The notes below the pieces were generated by a model. That model was not told the DNA's origin and did not search any database. It was given only the letters and a program-made list of their open reading frames with translations. Below are positions 1 to 8,748 of a DNA stretch of 64,000 bases, in pieces. Source of the stretch: JBBDYG01 sp040901765. Lineage in GTDB: Bacteria > Planctomycetota > Planctomycetia > Pirellulales > Lacipirellulaceae. Position 1 is the first letter of the stretch. Every line of letters starts with the position of its first letter. The translations under genes and the position numbers were made by a program. The DNA lies in the NCBI GenBank assembly GCA_040901765.1, contig JBBDYG010000124.1, positions 124,001 through 188,000 of the forward strand, written 5' to 3'.

Positions 1-116
1 AGAATACCGGCTGAGATGAACGCCGGCAACCGCCAGATAGTTTACGTTTGGCGGGCGGAGGGGGTTCGGGCCGATCGAAGTTTACGGTGCCGCAAACGCC
101 ACCCGATTGGGCGATT

Positions 117-287
117 CTACGGGTTCGACGGGGCGTCGGACTGATCGGCTAGCACGGACAAGAGAAGTGCTTGAACATTGCGAATGGCGTCTTCGCGCGT
201 CGGGCCATAGCACATCACGCCGGGGACATCGGGAATCTCCGCGATCCACCGACCGTCGTCTTCGAGTTCCGTCTCGATCTCGTACAC
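117..287 (-). CDS. Short HicB-like antitoxin domain protein
   Basis: Reading the minus strand from a GTG at 285-287 gives a 56-residue protein beginning VYEIETELEDDGRWIAEIPD and continuing with PGVMCYGPTREDAIRN, the usual HicB pattern: a strand, an acidic turn, GxW-A-EIPDVPG, then a helix with EA/DAI. It starts 7 bases after the stop of the other HicB-like gene at 295-537, so the two are probably co-transcribed. HicB proteins normally neutralise HicA mRNA interferases, but I see no HicA here; it could lie beyond the window edge or be absent. It lacks the C-terminal DNA-binding part of long HicB proteins. The family call is fairly safe; the role as an antitoxin is inferred. Confidence 0.6.
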   Translation of the reverse strand: MYEIETELEDDGRWIAEIPDVPGVMCYGPTREDAIRNVQALLLSVLADQSDAPSNP

Positions 288-294
288 GGTGTGC

Positions 295-537
295 CTACGC
301 CTCGACAGCCTGTTGATTGCGGATCGTAATTACAGGATCGTTCCCTTGAACTGGAATGGGGAGACCCTGCTCCCCCATGATCTGAAGATGATCCTTCATG
401 CCCCACCGAGCTTGATAGAGACAATCCTCAACGGAGTGACCGATACCGCTGAATCCCTCAAGGTCCGGCGAGTAGAAACCGAAAAAATCGGGCTCGTCCG
501 TCGCTTCGATTATCAGGGAATATGGTAGATCAATCAT
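295..537 (-). CDS. HicB-like antitoxin domain protein
   Basis: This 80-residue protein begins MIDLPYSLIIEATDEPDFFG and contains YSPDLEGFSGIGHSVEDCLY, matching the HicB fold (strand, Y-PDL-G, G-S-ED helix). An ATG further upstream at 603 would add 22 residues with no family similarity, so I prefer the ATG at 535-537. It is the first gene of a two-gene minus-strand unit with a second HicB-like gene. It is divergent from the PIN toxin-antitoxin pair starting at 635, with only 97 bases between them. No HicA toxin is visible, so it may be an orphan antitoxin or part of a module outside the window. Confidence 0.6.
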   Translation of the reverse strand: MIDLPYSLIIEATDEPDFFGFYSPDLEGFSGIGHSVEDCLYQARWGMKDHLQIMGEQGLPIPVQGNDPVITIRNQQAVEA

Positions 538-618
538 CGTATGTTTTGATTTTAGCAACAAAGGGCCAAGCGAGCCAGCGCAGATCGAGCCGATTGCGCT
601 CAAATCCTATGGCCCAAT

Positions 619-635
619 ATGCTACAATATAGACA
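619..635 (+). promoter_or_regulatory. Possible -10 element directly before the antitoxin start
   Basis: TACAAT at 623-628 lies 6 bases before the ATG at 635, so a transcript started here would begin at or next to the start codon. There is no Shine-Dalgarno sequence. No good -35 is seen at the right spacing, so this is tentative. Confidence 0.25.
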
Positions 636-895
636 TGCTTCAAATCAAATTACCCGCCGACACCGAAGCGACGCTGCGGGAACGAGCCAAAGCGAACGGC
701 GCGGACGTTGCGTCCTATGCTGCTTGCCTTCTTAAAGAGGCCCTTAGCGCCCCTTCCGTCGATGAGTTGCTTGCTCCGTTTCGCAAGCAAGTGGAGGAGA
801 GTGGCATAACCGACGAGCAACTTGATCAACTGGGCCAGGAACTTCGACGCGACGCTCGGCACGAGCAGCAGGCACGGAAAACCAAGACCGCGTGA
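635..895 (+). CDS. Antitoxin of a PIN-type toxin-antitoxin pair
   Basis: This 86-residue protein starts MLQIKLPADTEATLRERAKA, a short beta strand followed by a helix, as in ribbon-helix-helix antitoxins. The C-terminal half is charged and helical (KQVEESGITDEQLDQLGQEL), the part that usually wraps the toxin. Its stop codon overlaps the GTG start of the PIN gene by 4 bases, a common arrangement that couples translation of the two. It probably binds the PIN protein and represses its own promoter. The exact antitoxin subfamily is not certain from sequence alone. Confidence 0.65.
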   Translation: MLQIKLPADTEATLRERAKANGADVASYAACLLKEALSAPSVDELLAPFRKQVEESGITDEQLDQLGQELRRDARHEQQARKTKTA

Positions 896-1362
896 GCACA
901 CTCGCCGTCTACGATTGCATGCTTTTCTTTCGGGCCGCGGCCCGTCCGCGTCTTGTCCGCCCGCATTTTGATTATGTGCATAGCGGTCATGTAACGCTGT
1001 GCCTCAGTCCGGACGTTCTGGCAGAGGTTCGAGACGTTCTCAGCCGCCCTAAGCTCATGGCAAAATATCCCGCGCTAACACGAGATGCCGTAGACGCCTT
1101 CCTCACCCAGCACCTTCGCATGGCGGCTTGGATCGGCGATGTATCTGAACACTACGTCCTTGCCCGCGACCCCGACGACAGCATCTATCTCAACCTTGCG
1201 ATCACAGTGGGCGCTCGTTATGTGGTGACGGACGACCTGGATCTTCTCGAACTCATGCACCCACACAGCGCGGCCGGAACTGACTTTCGCAGCCGTTTCC
1301 CCGGAATTCAGATTGTAACGCCGGCAGCGTTCGAAACGCTGATTATCAAAAATGTGCCGTGA
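892..1362 (+). CDS. PIN-domain putative toxin (ribonuclease)
   Basis: The 156-residue product has the layout of COG1569-type PIN toxins: VYDCMLFFRAA near the N-terminus (the first acidic residue after a short strand), a central SPDVLAEVRDVLSRPKL with an acidic residue in the helix, and ARDPDDSIYLNLAITVGARY followed by VTDDLDLLEL near the end. These conserved Asp/Glu residues bind the metal used to cut RNA. The first motif reads D-C-M where family members usually have D-T-N, so the first metal site is altered. The start is GTG overlapping the antitoxin stop. It ends 30 bases before the convergent ribD stop. Confidence 0.75.
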   Translation: MSTLAVYDCMLFFRAAARPRLVRPHFDYVHSGHVTLCLSPDVLAEVRDVLSRPKLMAKYPALTRDAVDAFLTQHLRMAAWIGDVSEHYVLARDPDDSIYLNLAITVGARYVVTDDLDLLELMHPHSAAGTDFRSRFPGIQIVTPAAFETLIIKNVP

Positions 1363-1391
1363 GCGGCAATCGAGAACGACTGCCCGATTGT

Positions 1392-2489
1392 TTAATGTAC
1401 CCTTCCCCGCACGTACACATCCTCGCCCACCGTTTCCACCACACAGTTTTGCAACTGAATGGCGTCGTTCATCGTGGCCAAGCCTGCGCCAGCAAGAGGC
1501 GACGGCGCCAGTTCGCCGCCGACGAGTTTTGGCGCGATGAAGGCATGCACCTCGTCGATTGCGCCCAAGTCGAACAGCGAGCCGAGCAGCCGGCTGCCGC
1601 CTTCGACGAGGACGTTGGTGCATTGCCGGCGGCCCAGTTCGGCGAGGAGCCCGGTGACGCGCTCGGCGTGGCTCTCGCCAGCCAGCGTCAGCACTTCGAC
1701 GCCGGCTTGCTCCAGCACGTTGCGGTTGCTGTGTTCGGCATGGCGACTCGCGGCGACGAGCACGGGCGTCGAACGGGCGGTGCGGACCAGTTGGCTGTCG
1801 ATCCGCAGCGAAGCACTCGAATCGACGACCACGCGCAGCGCAGCGCGTGGCCCAGGCGGCCGCGCAGTGAGCAATGGGTTATCGACGCGGGCCGTGCCGC
1901 TGCCGACGACGATTGCATCGACGCGACCGCGCAATTGATGGACCTTCTTGCGTGCCGCTTCGCCGCTGATCCATTGGCTGCTGCCGGTACGAGTGGCGAG
2001 CTTGCCATCGAGCGTCATGGCCCACTTGGCGATCACCCACGGCCGGCCCGTGGTAACGAGCTTCAAGTAAGGAGCGAGCAACTCGCGGGCTTCGTGTTCC
2101 ATCAGTCCCACATCACAGGCGATGCCCGCCGCGCGGAGCGCGGCCAGGCCGCCGCCATCGACCTTGGGAAACGGATCGCGCACAGCGGCCACCACCCGCG
2201 CGAGGCCCGCAGCGATGATTGCATCCGTGCAAGGCGGAGTCTTGCCGGTGTGGCAGCACGGTTCGAGCGTGACATAGAGCGTCGCGCCGCGGGCATCACC
2301 GGCGGCTTGCAAGGCGTTCGCTTCGGCGTGGGGGCCGCCGAATCGTTCGTGCCCGCCCTCGCCGACCACCCGCCCATCGCGCACGATTACGCAGCCAACC
2401 ATCGGATTCGGTTCGACGAATCCCTCGCCGCGGGCGGCGATTTCGAGCGCCCGAGACATGAATCGCGCGTCGGCTTCAACAGGCGACAT
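1392..2489 (-). CDS. ribD: Bifunctional riboflavin biosynthesis deaminase/reductase RibD
   Basis: RibD carries out two consecutive steps of riboflavin synthesis in the cytoplasm: deamination of the pyrimidine ring and NADPH-dependent reduction of the ribose side chain. The 365-residue length is normal. Residues 1-140 form the deaminase with the zinc site HAEAN (54-58) and PCCHTGKTPPC (77-87); residues from about 145 form the reductase, with WVIAKWAMTLDGKLATRTG and a C-terminal VLVEGGSRLLGSLFD. It stands alone; no other rib genes are seen nearby. The ATG at 2489 fits the family N-terminus. Confidence is high. Confidence 0.95.
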   Translation of the reverse strand: MSPVEADARFMSRALEIAARGEGFVEPNPMVGCVIVRDGRVVGEGGHERFGGPHAEANALQAAGDARGATLYVTLEPCCHTGKTPPCTDAIIAAGLARVVAAVRDPFPKVDGGGLAALRAAGIACDVGLMEHEARELLAPYLKLVTTGRPWVIAKWAMTLDGKLATRTGSSQWISGEAARKKVHQLRGRVDAIVVGSGTARVDNPLLTARPPGPRAALRVVVDSSASLRIDSQLVRTARSTPVLVAASRHAEHSNRNVLEQAGVEVLTLAGESHAERVTGLLAELGRRQCTNVLVEGGSRLLGSLFDLGAIDEVHAFIAPKLVGGELAPSPLAGAGLATMNDAIQLQNCVVETVGEDVYVRGRVH

Positions 2490-2528
2490 CGCTAACTCCG
2501 ATCAATTGAAGCGCGAAGATGAGAATGA

Positions 2529-2720
2529 GCCACGGATGAAACACGGATTGAACACGGATAGGGGAAGCGAACCGCTAATTGACGCTAATGAAAAATGAAG
2601 AGGAGAGAAGTTGAGAGTCAATTGCCTCGCCAATGCGAACTTACTTTCGTTCTTTATTAGCGCCCATTAGCGTTCATTAGCGGTTTCTCTTCCGTGTTTC
2701 ATCCGTGTTGATCCGTGGCT
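2529..2720. repeat. Family D palindromic repeat, copy D1
   Basis: Outer arms read CCACGGATGAAACACGGAT at the left and the inverse (ATCCGTG...ATCCGTGGCT) at the right. Inside them are inverted tracts built on CGCTAATnnnCGCTAATG and ATTAGCG. Copies recur at 22731-22874, 38157-38328 and 59983-60093. This copy fills the gap between ribD and the SEC-C gene. Confidence 0.8.
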
Positions 2721-2727
2721 AAAATAT

Positions 2728-4842
2728 TCACGACGGTGTCCAGATGGCGGGGCGTTCGCGGGGGGCGTCGCCTTCGGGGGTCCAGATGCGACTGGGTTCG
2801 CGCGTGGCGGGCGCGGGCGGTCCGGCGGCGGGTGGCATCTGCCGCATGCGCGGCTTGTCGTCGGGAATTGCGCCCAGCGAATACAAGATCTGATAAAGCT
2901 GTTGTGCGACCCCCGTTTCCTGGAGATGCACCTGCTGAATGTGGTTGAGCACCCGCGTCGCTTCGTTCGGCCGGCCCTCGGTAATATGAATGCCTAGTTC
3001 AAGAAAGTCCCAGCGCACGTTCGATGCGCCGAGTGAATCGGACCAGGCGCGGGCGCTTTCCAAAACTTGCAGCGACTCTTGCGAGTCTTCCTCCACCGTC
3101 AATAACCGCTCGTAGGCCTCTTCCACCTGATGATCGTGCATCGTGGGTCGGCGGATGATTTCGCGGGCGATGTGCAGAATGGCCGCCGAAGCGCCCGTCA
3201 ACACCGACCGGCGAAAAAGCTGCGTGAGCGTGTGGTCGTCCACAGTTTCCATGGGAAGCCGCGGAATTCGGACGAGTGGCAGCCGCACCACCTCCACTCC
3301 CGCGGTTTCGATCGGTTCGGGCAGCGGAAGCCCCAGGCTTTGCCGCAACTCGTCGATCAACGGCCGGTGCTGCTGATTTTGATTGCCTTGCTCTAGCACG
3401 AGGAGGGCCGCAAGCAAGCGGATTCGCAGGTCGGAATCGCCGGCCGCGTCGCGTGGCGATTTGTCGTTCAACAGTCGCCGCGGTGCATCGGGCCAGCGGT
3501 TAAGAATCGCGGCGCGGCGCTCGTCGGCCAAAAACTGGCGGCGATTGGCGGGGGGCGTATCGACCGGCAGATACCACCGCCAGTTGAGTGCCCGATCCGT
3601 GGCGGTAAGCCGATCGGCAATCTTCTCCTCGGTCATCGTCCCGAGCGCGTCGCCGCCGATGTCGTGCAGGTCCGCCAGCACCTTGTCGAATTGCTCATCG
3701 CGGTCGGTCACCAGCCCCAACCGCTCGGGCTGATCGGTTTGCCGGCCGAAATACGACACAAAACCGAGGATCCGCGGCACCTGTTCATGCGTCAGTTCCA
3801 CTCCCGATTTCGGCGCCTCGCGGTCGAGCATTAGAAACGTGTACCGCGGCGGTGGACCCTGCTCGGGGTCGAGCGATTCGGGGTCGATCGGATAGGCATG
3901 GAGCCGCCGATCGCTTAGCAACTTCGCAATCAGCTCCTCTTCGTTGCGCACGGCATAAAATTGCTCGACGACCTCGATCGTTTTGTCCGCCTTCGATTCG
4001 TCAAGCAGTTGCGCAACGGCTTCCGCTTCGACGGCGTCATCGAGCGGCACATCGAGCTGCGCAAACTGGTGGAAGCCCTCGACCAATGCAACGGTGTTGC
4101 CGAGCCAGCCGTTGAGGATCGCGCGATTATAAACCACGCTCGGATGGGTCGCTTGATCGGAGGGGAGCGTGTCGAGCTTCGCCAGCGCGAGCTTCCACTT
4201 TCCTTCGTACGACAAGTCGGCGGCCGCGCGTGCGGTGCGATGAGCCGGATGGTCGGCGGGAACTTCCTTGAAGTACAATTGATCCCGCAGCAGCAAAGGC
4301 AGCCCGCTCGATTGGTTGAGCTTCACGATCAGCTCCAGCGCGCGGGTATCTTCCTGTCCGGCGATTCCCTGGTAGAGCCAAAGATGGGCCTGGGCCGCCA
4401 CGATGTGGCCTTCCAAGAGCAGGGCATGCCCCACGGCGCCGACCGCCTCCAGCACCCGTAGCGGCAATTCTTGCTGCACTAGGGCCAATGCGTCCTGTAC
4501 CGCATCCACGGCGGTGGCAGTATCGCCGCGTTCGCTCGCTACGATCGCCTTCTGTGCCAAGAGCGATGGATTCTGAGGATCGACCCGGCTGAATTCGGCG
4601 AGTGTTTGCTCGGCCGCATCCAGATCGCCCAGCGTCGACTGGAGCATCACTTGCAGATCGAGCAAGGATGCCCGCCCGGGATGCTTGCGCAGCGTCTGCT
4701 CGACGTGCGAAAGAGCCGCCCGCATTTGATCGCCTTCGATCATGCGGTGAATCTGCTCGATTTCGCCGACCAGGTCCGTGCAACAGAACTTCAGCTTCTT
4801 GCCGCTGCCGCAGGGACAGGGGCCATAGGGATCCACAGCCAT
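2728..4842 (-). CDS. SEC-C motif protein with TPR-like helical repeats
   Basis: The 704-residue protein opens with MAVDPYGPCPCGSGKKLKFC, a SEC-C zinc motif (CxCGSGKKxKxCC, residues 9-21) like that at the end of SecA. Residues about 25-260 look like tetratricopeptide repeats (for example AALSHVEQTLRKHPGRASLL and AEQTLAEFSRVDPQNPSLLA). The middle and C-terminal parts are helix-rich without a family I recognise, ending in a proline-rich tail. No enzyme motif or signal peptide is seen, so it is probably a cytoplasmic scaffold. N-terminal SEC-C plus TPR proteins of this size are common in planctomycetes (recollection, not searched). The function is unknown. Confidence 0.75.
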   Translation of the reverse strand: MAVDPYGPCPCGSGKKLKFCCTDLVGEIEQIHRMIEGDQMRAALSHVEQTLRKHPGRASLLDLQVMLQSTLGDLDAAEQTLAEFSRVDPQNPSLLAQKAIVASERGDTATAVDAVQDALALVQQELPLRVLEAVGAVGHALLLEGHIVAAQAHLWLYQGIAGQEDTRALELIVKLNQSSGLPLLLRDQLYFKEVPADHPAHRTARAAADLSYEGKWKLALAKLDTLPSDQATHPSVVYNRAILNGWLGNTVALVEGFHQFAQLDVPLDDAVEAEAVAQLLDESKADKTIEVVEQFYAVRNEEELIAKLLSDRRLHAYPIDPESLDPEQGPPPRYTFLMLDREAPKSGVELTHEQVPRILGFVSYFGRQTDQPERLGLVTDRDEQFDKVLADLHDIGGDALGTMTEEKIADRLTATDRALNWRWYLPVDTPPANRRQFLADERRAAILNRWPDAPRRLLNDKSPRDAAGDSDLRIRLLAALLVLEQGNQNQQHRPLIDELRQSLGLPLPEPIETAGVEVVRLPLVRIPRLPMETVDDHTLTQLFRRSVLTGASAAILHIAREIIRRPTMHDHQVEEAYERLLTVEEDSQESLQVLESARAWSDSLGASNVRWDFLELGIHITEGRPNEATRVLNHIQQVHLQETGVAQQLYQILYSLGAIPDDKPRMRQMPPAAGPPAPATREPSRIWTPEGDAPRERPAIWTPS

Positions 4843-4931
4843 GGCCGAATCGCCTCACTCGCTGGCGGGAAAAACACCTATTCTATCGCCTGGCGCGCGA
4901 AAAGGGAGGGCTTCAGCGACTCCATCAAAAT

Positions 4932-5008
<77 letters not shown>

Positions 5009-5034
5009 ACTCGATTACTATCGCAACGGCAACA

Positions 5035-6096
5035 TCAATCAGCGCGCGACAACGACGTGCGTTTCTCAGCGATCAGCTTGAGCAAAGAGTGTTGCGGGTC
5101 GGCGAATTTTTTAACGCCTTCCAGCATCAATTGTGCTTCCAGCCGCGCGGGATCAACCCTTCGGTCGATTTCATGAAGTACTTCATCCGGCGGCATTTGA
5201 TCGACGGTGCGATGGAATTGCCGGCCACTCTCTTGCACCCGCTGATTGGTCGCGGGCGGGTTGGTTTGAATGTCGCTGCCGGCCAGCGCTTCGACGTACT
5301 TCCACGGGGGATCGTCGGGTTTCTTCGTGCCCGTGCTGGCGAAGACGATCTCTTGCGCAAGCGGCAAACGTTTGTCGGCCCAAAACTCTCGATTGGCCCG
5401 CCACATCCGTTTCGCATTGACGATGCCCACCTGACCTTGCGCCGCGGGCGAAAGTTCGGGCACGTGCTGCTCGGTGTAAACATCGACGCGCGAAACAAAG
5501 ATGCTGTAAACGCTCTTGAACGCCTCCAGCGACGTCCGCCGCTGGGCGCCGCGCCAAATCGCATCCCGCGCCAATTCATACTGGCGCATCGTGAACACGA
5601 GCGTGACGTTGAGCGTGACTCCCGCCGCACACAATTCTTCGAGCGCGTCCAGCCCCGCCGGCGTGGCGGGTACTTTGATCATCCGGTTCGTGTGTCCTTC
5701 CGACCAGCGCTTACCAAGCTCGATGTAACGCCGCACGCGCTCCGCATGCGGCAAATTGCGCTGCGGGTCGTCGACGAGCGAATCTAGCTCGAAGCTCACG
5801 TAGCCGTCGTTGCCCTGTGTATCTTGCCAAACCGGATAAAAGACTTCCTGAGCCTGGCGCACGATGCGGTCGGTGAGTGCCCAAGCAATCGCGTCGTCCT
5901 CCAGCTTTCCACCATGCATCAGTTCTTCGAGCGACCGGTCATAGCGGCCCGACTTGACAAGATCGGAGATGATGATCGGGTTCGACGTGGCGCCGGTCGC
6001 CCCAAGCTGGCGGTTGGATTGGACCAATTCGGGATCGACCGAGTCGAGCCACAGTTTGGTGCCACAGTCGATGAGCGATTGCAGGGGGGTGGTCAT
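5035..6096 (-). CDS. tal: Transaldolase family protein
   Basis: Transaldolase moves a dihydroxyacetone unit between sugar phosphates in the non-oxidative pentose phosphate pathway. The 353-residue protein shows the beta-alpha barrel motifs: LWLDSVD (Asp18), GATSNP (35-40), MIKVPAT with the Schiff-base lysine at about residue 141, then TLNVTLVFTMRQYE and ASTGTKKPDD. The length matches the longer Tal class rather than the short TalC class. The ATG at 6096 is immediately preceded by a C-rich leader (G-rich on the plus strand). It stands alone, with a family C repeat just downstream. Confidence 0.9.
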   Translation of the reverse strand: MTTPLQSLIDCGTKLWLDSVDPELVQSNRQLGATGATSNPIIISDLVKSGRYDRSLEELMHGGKLEDDAIAWALTDRIVRQAQEVFYPVWQDTQGNDGYVSFELDSLVDDPQRNLPHAERVRRYIELGKRWSEGHTNRMIKVPATPAGLDALEELCAAGVTLNVTLVFTMRQYELARDAIWRGAQRRTSLEAFKSVYSIFVSRVDVYTEQHVPELSPAAQGQVGIVNAKRMWRANREFWADKRLPLAQEIVFASTGTKKPDDPPWKYVEALAGSDIQTNPPATNQRVQESGRQFHRTVDQMPPDEVLHEIDRRVDPARLEAQLMLEGVKKFADPQHSLLKLIAEKRTSLSRAD

Positions 6097-6127
6097 GGGG
6101 GCTGGGGACTGGGGGCTGGGGACTGGG
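6097..6127. repeat. G-rich tandem repeat abutting the tal start
   Basis: Two units of GGGGGCTGGGGACTGG-type sequence on the plus strand touch the tal start codon. The four or more G runs could form a quadruplex on the tal template strand. The reverse complement of the same motif occurs at about 52182-52207 inside the ribonucleotide reductase gene. Confidence 0.6.
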
Positions 6128-6255
6128 TTAGCCGCGACGCGGAGTCTTCGCAGCGGAGCGCTTGCAGCGCTGGCGGCTCATCATTCTACACGGCTGTTGC
6201 GAAAGCGTCTTCCGCCACCGCGAATCCCTTGCGACCGTCGATGTAAACCGAATGG

Positions 6256-6690
6256 TTACAGAAAATACCCAGCGTCCAACTTGAAATGTTCGCTCAGGAT
6301 GCGGATGTGAGTTTTACTGAGCTGCCTCCGGCCATGCACAATTTGACTTGCCAGTCCACTATTTCCCAGCAATCGACCGAGATCGGCCGTACTCAAGTTG
6401 GCCTCTGCCAAGAGGGCGGTGAGCCGATCGAGCGGGCTGCCGTCGCGGGGTCTGGGATAGTGCTCGTTGTCGTAAGTCTCAACGAGATCGGTGAGCACAT
6501 CGAGATAGTCAAGTTCATCGGCATCGAGATCATCTTCGCCGCGGACGGCCAGCTTTTCCATGACCATTGCGGCGGCATCGTACTCGCGCTTCGAGCGAAT
6601 CGGACGAAGCGGGAATTGCCGCACCAATTCAAGGAAACGGCGGTCGTCTCGGCGGCTTTTCTCACCGGAGCGCGGCTTAATCATGCTCAT
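6256..6690 (-). CDS. higA: HigA-type antitoxin
   Basis: The 144-residue protein resembles the HigA branch (COG5499) of antitoxins: an N-terminal acidic helical region (AMVMEKLAVRGEDDLDADEL, YLDVLTDLVETYDNEHYP) and a C-terminal helix-turn-helix around LSTADLGRLLGNSGLASQIV and QLSKTHIRILSEHF. The toxin gene comes first and its TGA overlaps this ATG as ATGA. A clear AAGGAGC ribosome site lies just before 6690, which decides this start over an ATG at 6705. It should bind HigB and repress the operon through the palindrome at 7000-7014. Confidence 0.8.
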   Translation of the reverse strand: MSMIKPRSGEKSRRDDRRFLELVRQFPLRPIRSKREYDAAAMVMEKLAVRGEDDLDADELDYLDVLTDLVETYDNEHYPRPRDGSPLDRLTALLAEANLSTADLGRLLGNSGLASQIVHGRRQLSKTHIRILSEHFKLDAGYFL

Positions 6691-6995
6691 AGCTGCTCCT
6701 TCCATTTGTCCTTGCTGTATTCGGCGTGGGTCAGTACGCGGAGAACGTAAATAATCTGTCGGTTGTAGTGGATCGCCGTGACCAGGCGGTACTTGTTACC
6801 GGACACATTGAATACCGTTACCGGCTTGCCACTTTGAATAACGACCGCGTCGGCGTGAGGAAATTCCAATCGAACTTCTGCAAGTGTGTGCCACTCGGCT
6901 TTGCTAACGATCCGATACCACCGCGCCAACGGCTCCGCTGCGTCGGGATGACGCTCTCCGAAATCAGCTAGCGTGGCACGCTTGATGACCCTCAT
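6687..6995 (-). CDS. higB: HigB-type mRNA interferase toxin
   Basis: The 102-residue product starts MRVIKRATLADFGERHPDAA and contains PLARWYRIVSKAEWHTLAEV, FNVSGNKYRLVTAIHYNRQI and YVLRVLTHAEYSKDKWKE, which fit the HigB toxin family (RelE fold, ribosome-dependent mRNA cleavage). The final H-EY-K-W is the characteristic end of this group. An upstream ATG at 7046 would run through the promoter and operator, so the ATG at 6993-6995 is preferred. It overlaps higA by 4 bases. Family call is confident; activity is inferred. Confidence 0.85.
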   Translation of the reverse strand: MRVIKRATLADFGERHPDAAEPLARWYRIVSKAEWHTLAEVRLEFPHADAVVIQSGKPVTVFNVSGNKYRLVTAIHYNRQIIYVLRVLTHAEYSKDKWKEQL

Positions 6996-6999
6996 GTAC

Positions 7000-7034
7000 C
7001 ATACATTATGTATGCTGTCGGCCGCGATGGTCAA
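7000..7034 (-). promoter_or_regulatory. higBA promoter with overlapping operator palindrome
   Basis: On the minus strand TTGACC (7034-7029) is followed after 16 bases by TACATA (or after 18 by CATAAT). The -10 lies inside a perfect inverted repeat, CATACAT-n-ATGTATG (7000-7014), which ends 5 bases before the higB ATG. That is what an autorepressing HigA operator should look like. The leader would be only a few bases long. Confidence 0.6.
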
Positions 7035-7263
7035 GTGCCATCGCATTCGACATGCCGTGAAGCAGACATTCGATTCTTACCTGGGGGAATGGGCACTTTG
7101 CATCGCAGGCAACGATCGCCTTGCTTATGCCGTTTTTTACGATTCTAGCGGTAATTCCTGTACTGCCGGTTATCAGCGGACGATGAACAGGCACAGGTGG
7201 GTCGCTATCCACCTCCGCCGTGGGGGGAACGTCCTGACTGGCAGTTGTGAGGAGATCGGATCC

Positions 7264-8592
7264 GTGGCCAAGACGTTGGGAATGCTCGTGCTGGGAACGA
7301 CTCTGTGCTGGTGCGTCGCTGCGCCGGTTTCCGCCCAACTCCCCGGCGCAAATGGGCTGCCGGGGTCGGAGGCGGTTGACCCCGATACCGCAGAAGCCCT
7401 GCCCGGAATCGACGTTCCGCCTCCGCCGACGCCCGCCGGGGCGCCCACTCCGGCGGACGGACTGGACCCGCTCGACGCAAAGCGGTTGGAACTCAAGAAT
7501 CCGCTCGACACGGAATTGGAACTCCAGCCGGTGCCCACGCAATACGAAATGTGGGACATCCTCCCGGCACTGACGGAAAGCTCGGGAACCTGGCTGCGCC
7601 GGGGCTTCTGGTACACTGAGGTCGACGCGGTGGTGTTCAATCGCTTTTGGAACCGCCGCGAATTGACTTTCGCGGCCGACACCGCCACTGGATTCATCCC
7701 GCCCGGATCTCCGGACACGGGTCGGGTGTTGGTGCTTGACGGAACAAAGCCCGGCGTGGAGGGAAGTGCCCGGTTCACCTTGGGACGGTTCCTGTTCCGC
7801 GACATGTGCAACCGCGACCACTCGGTCGAGTTCACGGCTTTCGGCGGCGGAGAATTCTTTCAGGAGTGCGAGATCACCAGCCGCTCCCCGAACACTCAGC
7901 GACTGAACGTGCCCTTCGATATCGACCTGAACAACCTTTCGTTCGACGGCGCGGCGTCGATGAACATCAACTACGCGAGCCGGTTCAACTCCTTTGAGAC
8001 CAATTACCTGGTCCGCGAACGCATGACGCGAGACCGGATGTTGATGGACCCCTGCGGCGAATGGGTGCGACAGGCAAATCCGAGTTTGATTCGCGAATAC
8101 CTCATCGGACTGCGGTACTTCGACCTGAACGAACAGGTCCGATGGAACGCTTTCGATTTCACGGGTTCCCCGGCGAACAGCTCTGGATTTTACAACATCA
8201 ACACCGACAACGACCTATTCGGATTGCAATTCGGGACCGCGTTTCGCTATGAAGAAGGTCGGTGGAGCATCGGGCTGACGGGCAAGGGCGGCGTTTATTT
8301 GAACGATGTATCGTCCAATACCGAGTTTGCTCGCACCGACAACATACCGGCGAACAACTTCACGACCGAAAGCCGCGACACTACATTTTCGTTCGTTGGT
8401 CAATCGGGCGTCATGCTCAAGTGGCACTTGCGGCCGAACCTATCGCTTCGCGCCGGCTATGAATTGATGTACGTCACCTCCGTGGCGCTTGCGGCCCATC
8501 AGATCAACTTCCGCCCGGACGACAACAAGGTCGGTTATACGGGCGACCCATTCTATCACGGGGCAGCGTTTGGCTTTGAAGGCTATTGGTGA
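7264..8592 (+). CDS. BBP7-like outer membrane beta-barrel protein
   Basis: The 442-residue protein begins with a signal peptide (MAKTLGMLVLGTTLCWCVAA, cleavage near PVSA-Q), then a proline-rich linker (about 30-75) and a repetitive aromatic/aliphatic beta-strand domain. It ends with LSLRAGYELMYVTSVALAAH and a final YHGAAFGFEGYW, characteristic of the planctomycete BBP7 barrel family. The reading frame stays open upstream to 6973, but the GTG at 7264 with GAGGAG before it and a proper signal peptide is the better start. It is probably a surface or pore protein; its substrate is unknown. Confidence 0.8.
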   Translation: MAKTLGMLVLGTTLCWCVAAPVSAQLPGANGLPGSEAVDPDTAEALPGIDVPPPPTPAGAPTPADGLDPLDAKRLELKNPLDTELELQPVPTQYEMWDILPALTESSGTWLRRGFWYTEVDAVVFNRFWNRRELTFAADTATGFIPPGSPDTGRVLVLDGTKPGVEGSARFTLGRFLFRDMCNRDHSVEFTAFGGGEFFQECEITSRSPNTQRLNVPFDIDLNNLSFDGAASMNINYASRFNSFETNYLVRERMTRDRMLMDPCGEWVRQANPSLIREYLIGLRYFDLNEQVRWNAFDFTGSPANSSGFYNINTDNDLFGLQFGTAFRYEEGRWSIGLTGKGGVYLNDVSSNTEFARTDNIPANNFTTESRDTTFSFVGQSGVMLKWHLRPNLSLRAGYELMYVTSVALAAHQINFRPDDNKVGYTGDPFYHGAAFGFEGYW

Positions 8593-8634
8593 GCGGCTGA
8601 GCGAGTGGAGCAAACACTTCGGCCCTTGCGAATG

Positions 8635-8729
8635 GATTGCAAATTGCAAATTAGGTATTGCAAATTGAAAATTGCGGACGCTGAGTCTCCAATTTGCAAT
8701 TTGCAATGTTGATTTTGCAATTTGCAATC
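8635..8729. repeat. GCAAATT inverted repeat between convergent genes
   Basis: Repeated GCAAATTGCAAATT units on the left pair with AATTTGCAATTTGCAA units on the right. The AT-rich hairpin lies between the ends of the BBP7 gene and the minus-strand gene at 8749, so it could act as a two-way terminator. Confidence 0.6.
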
Positions 8730-8748
8730 ATTCGTTCCCGTCCGACCG

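Noticed and set aside
1..162. Plus-strand frame open from the window edge, ending YGFDGASD
   Set aside because: It overlaps the HicB-like gene, shows no recognisable motif and is short enough to occur by chance.
1359..2495. Plus-strand open frame opposite ribD
   Set aside because: RibD motifs on the other strand are unambiguous.
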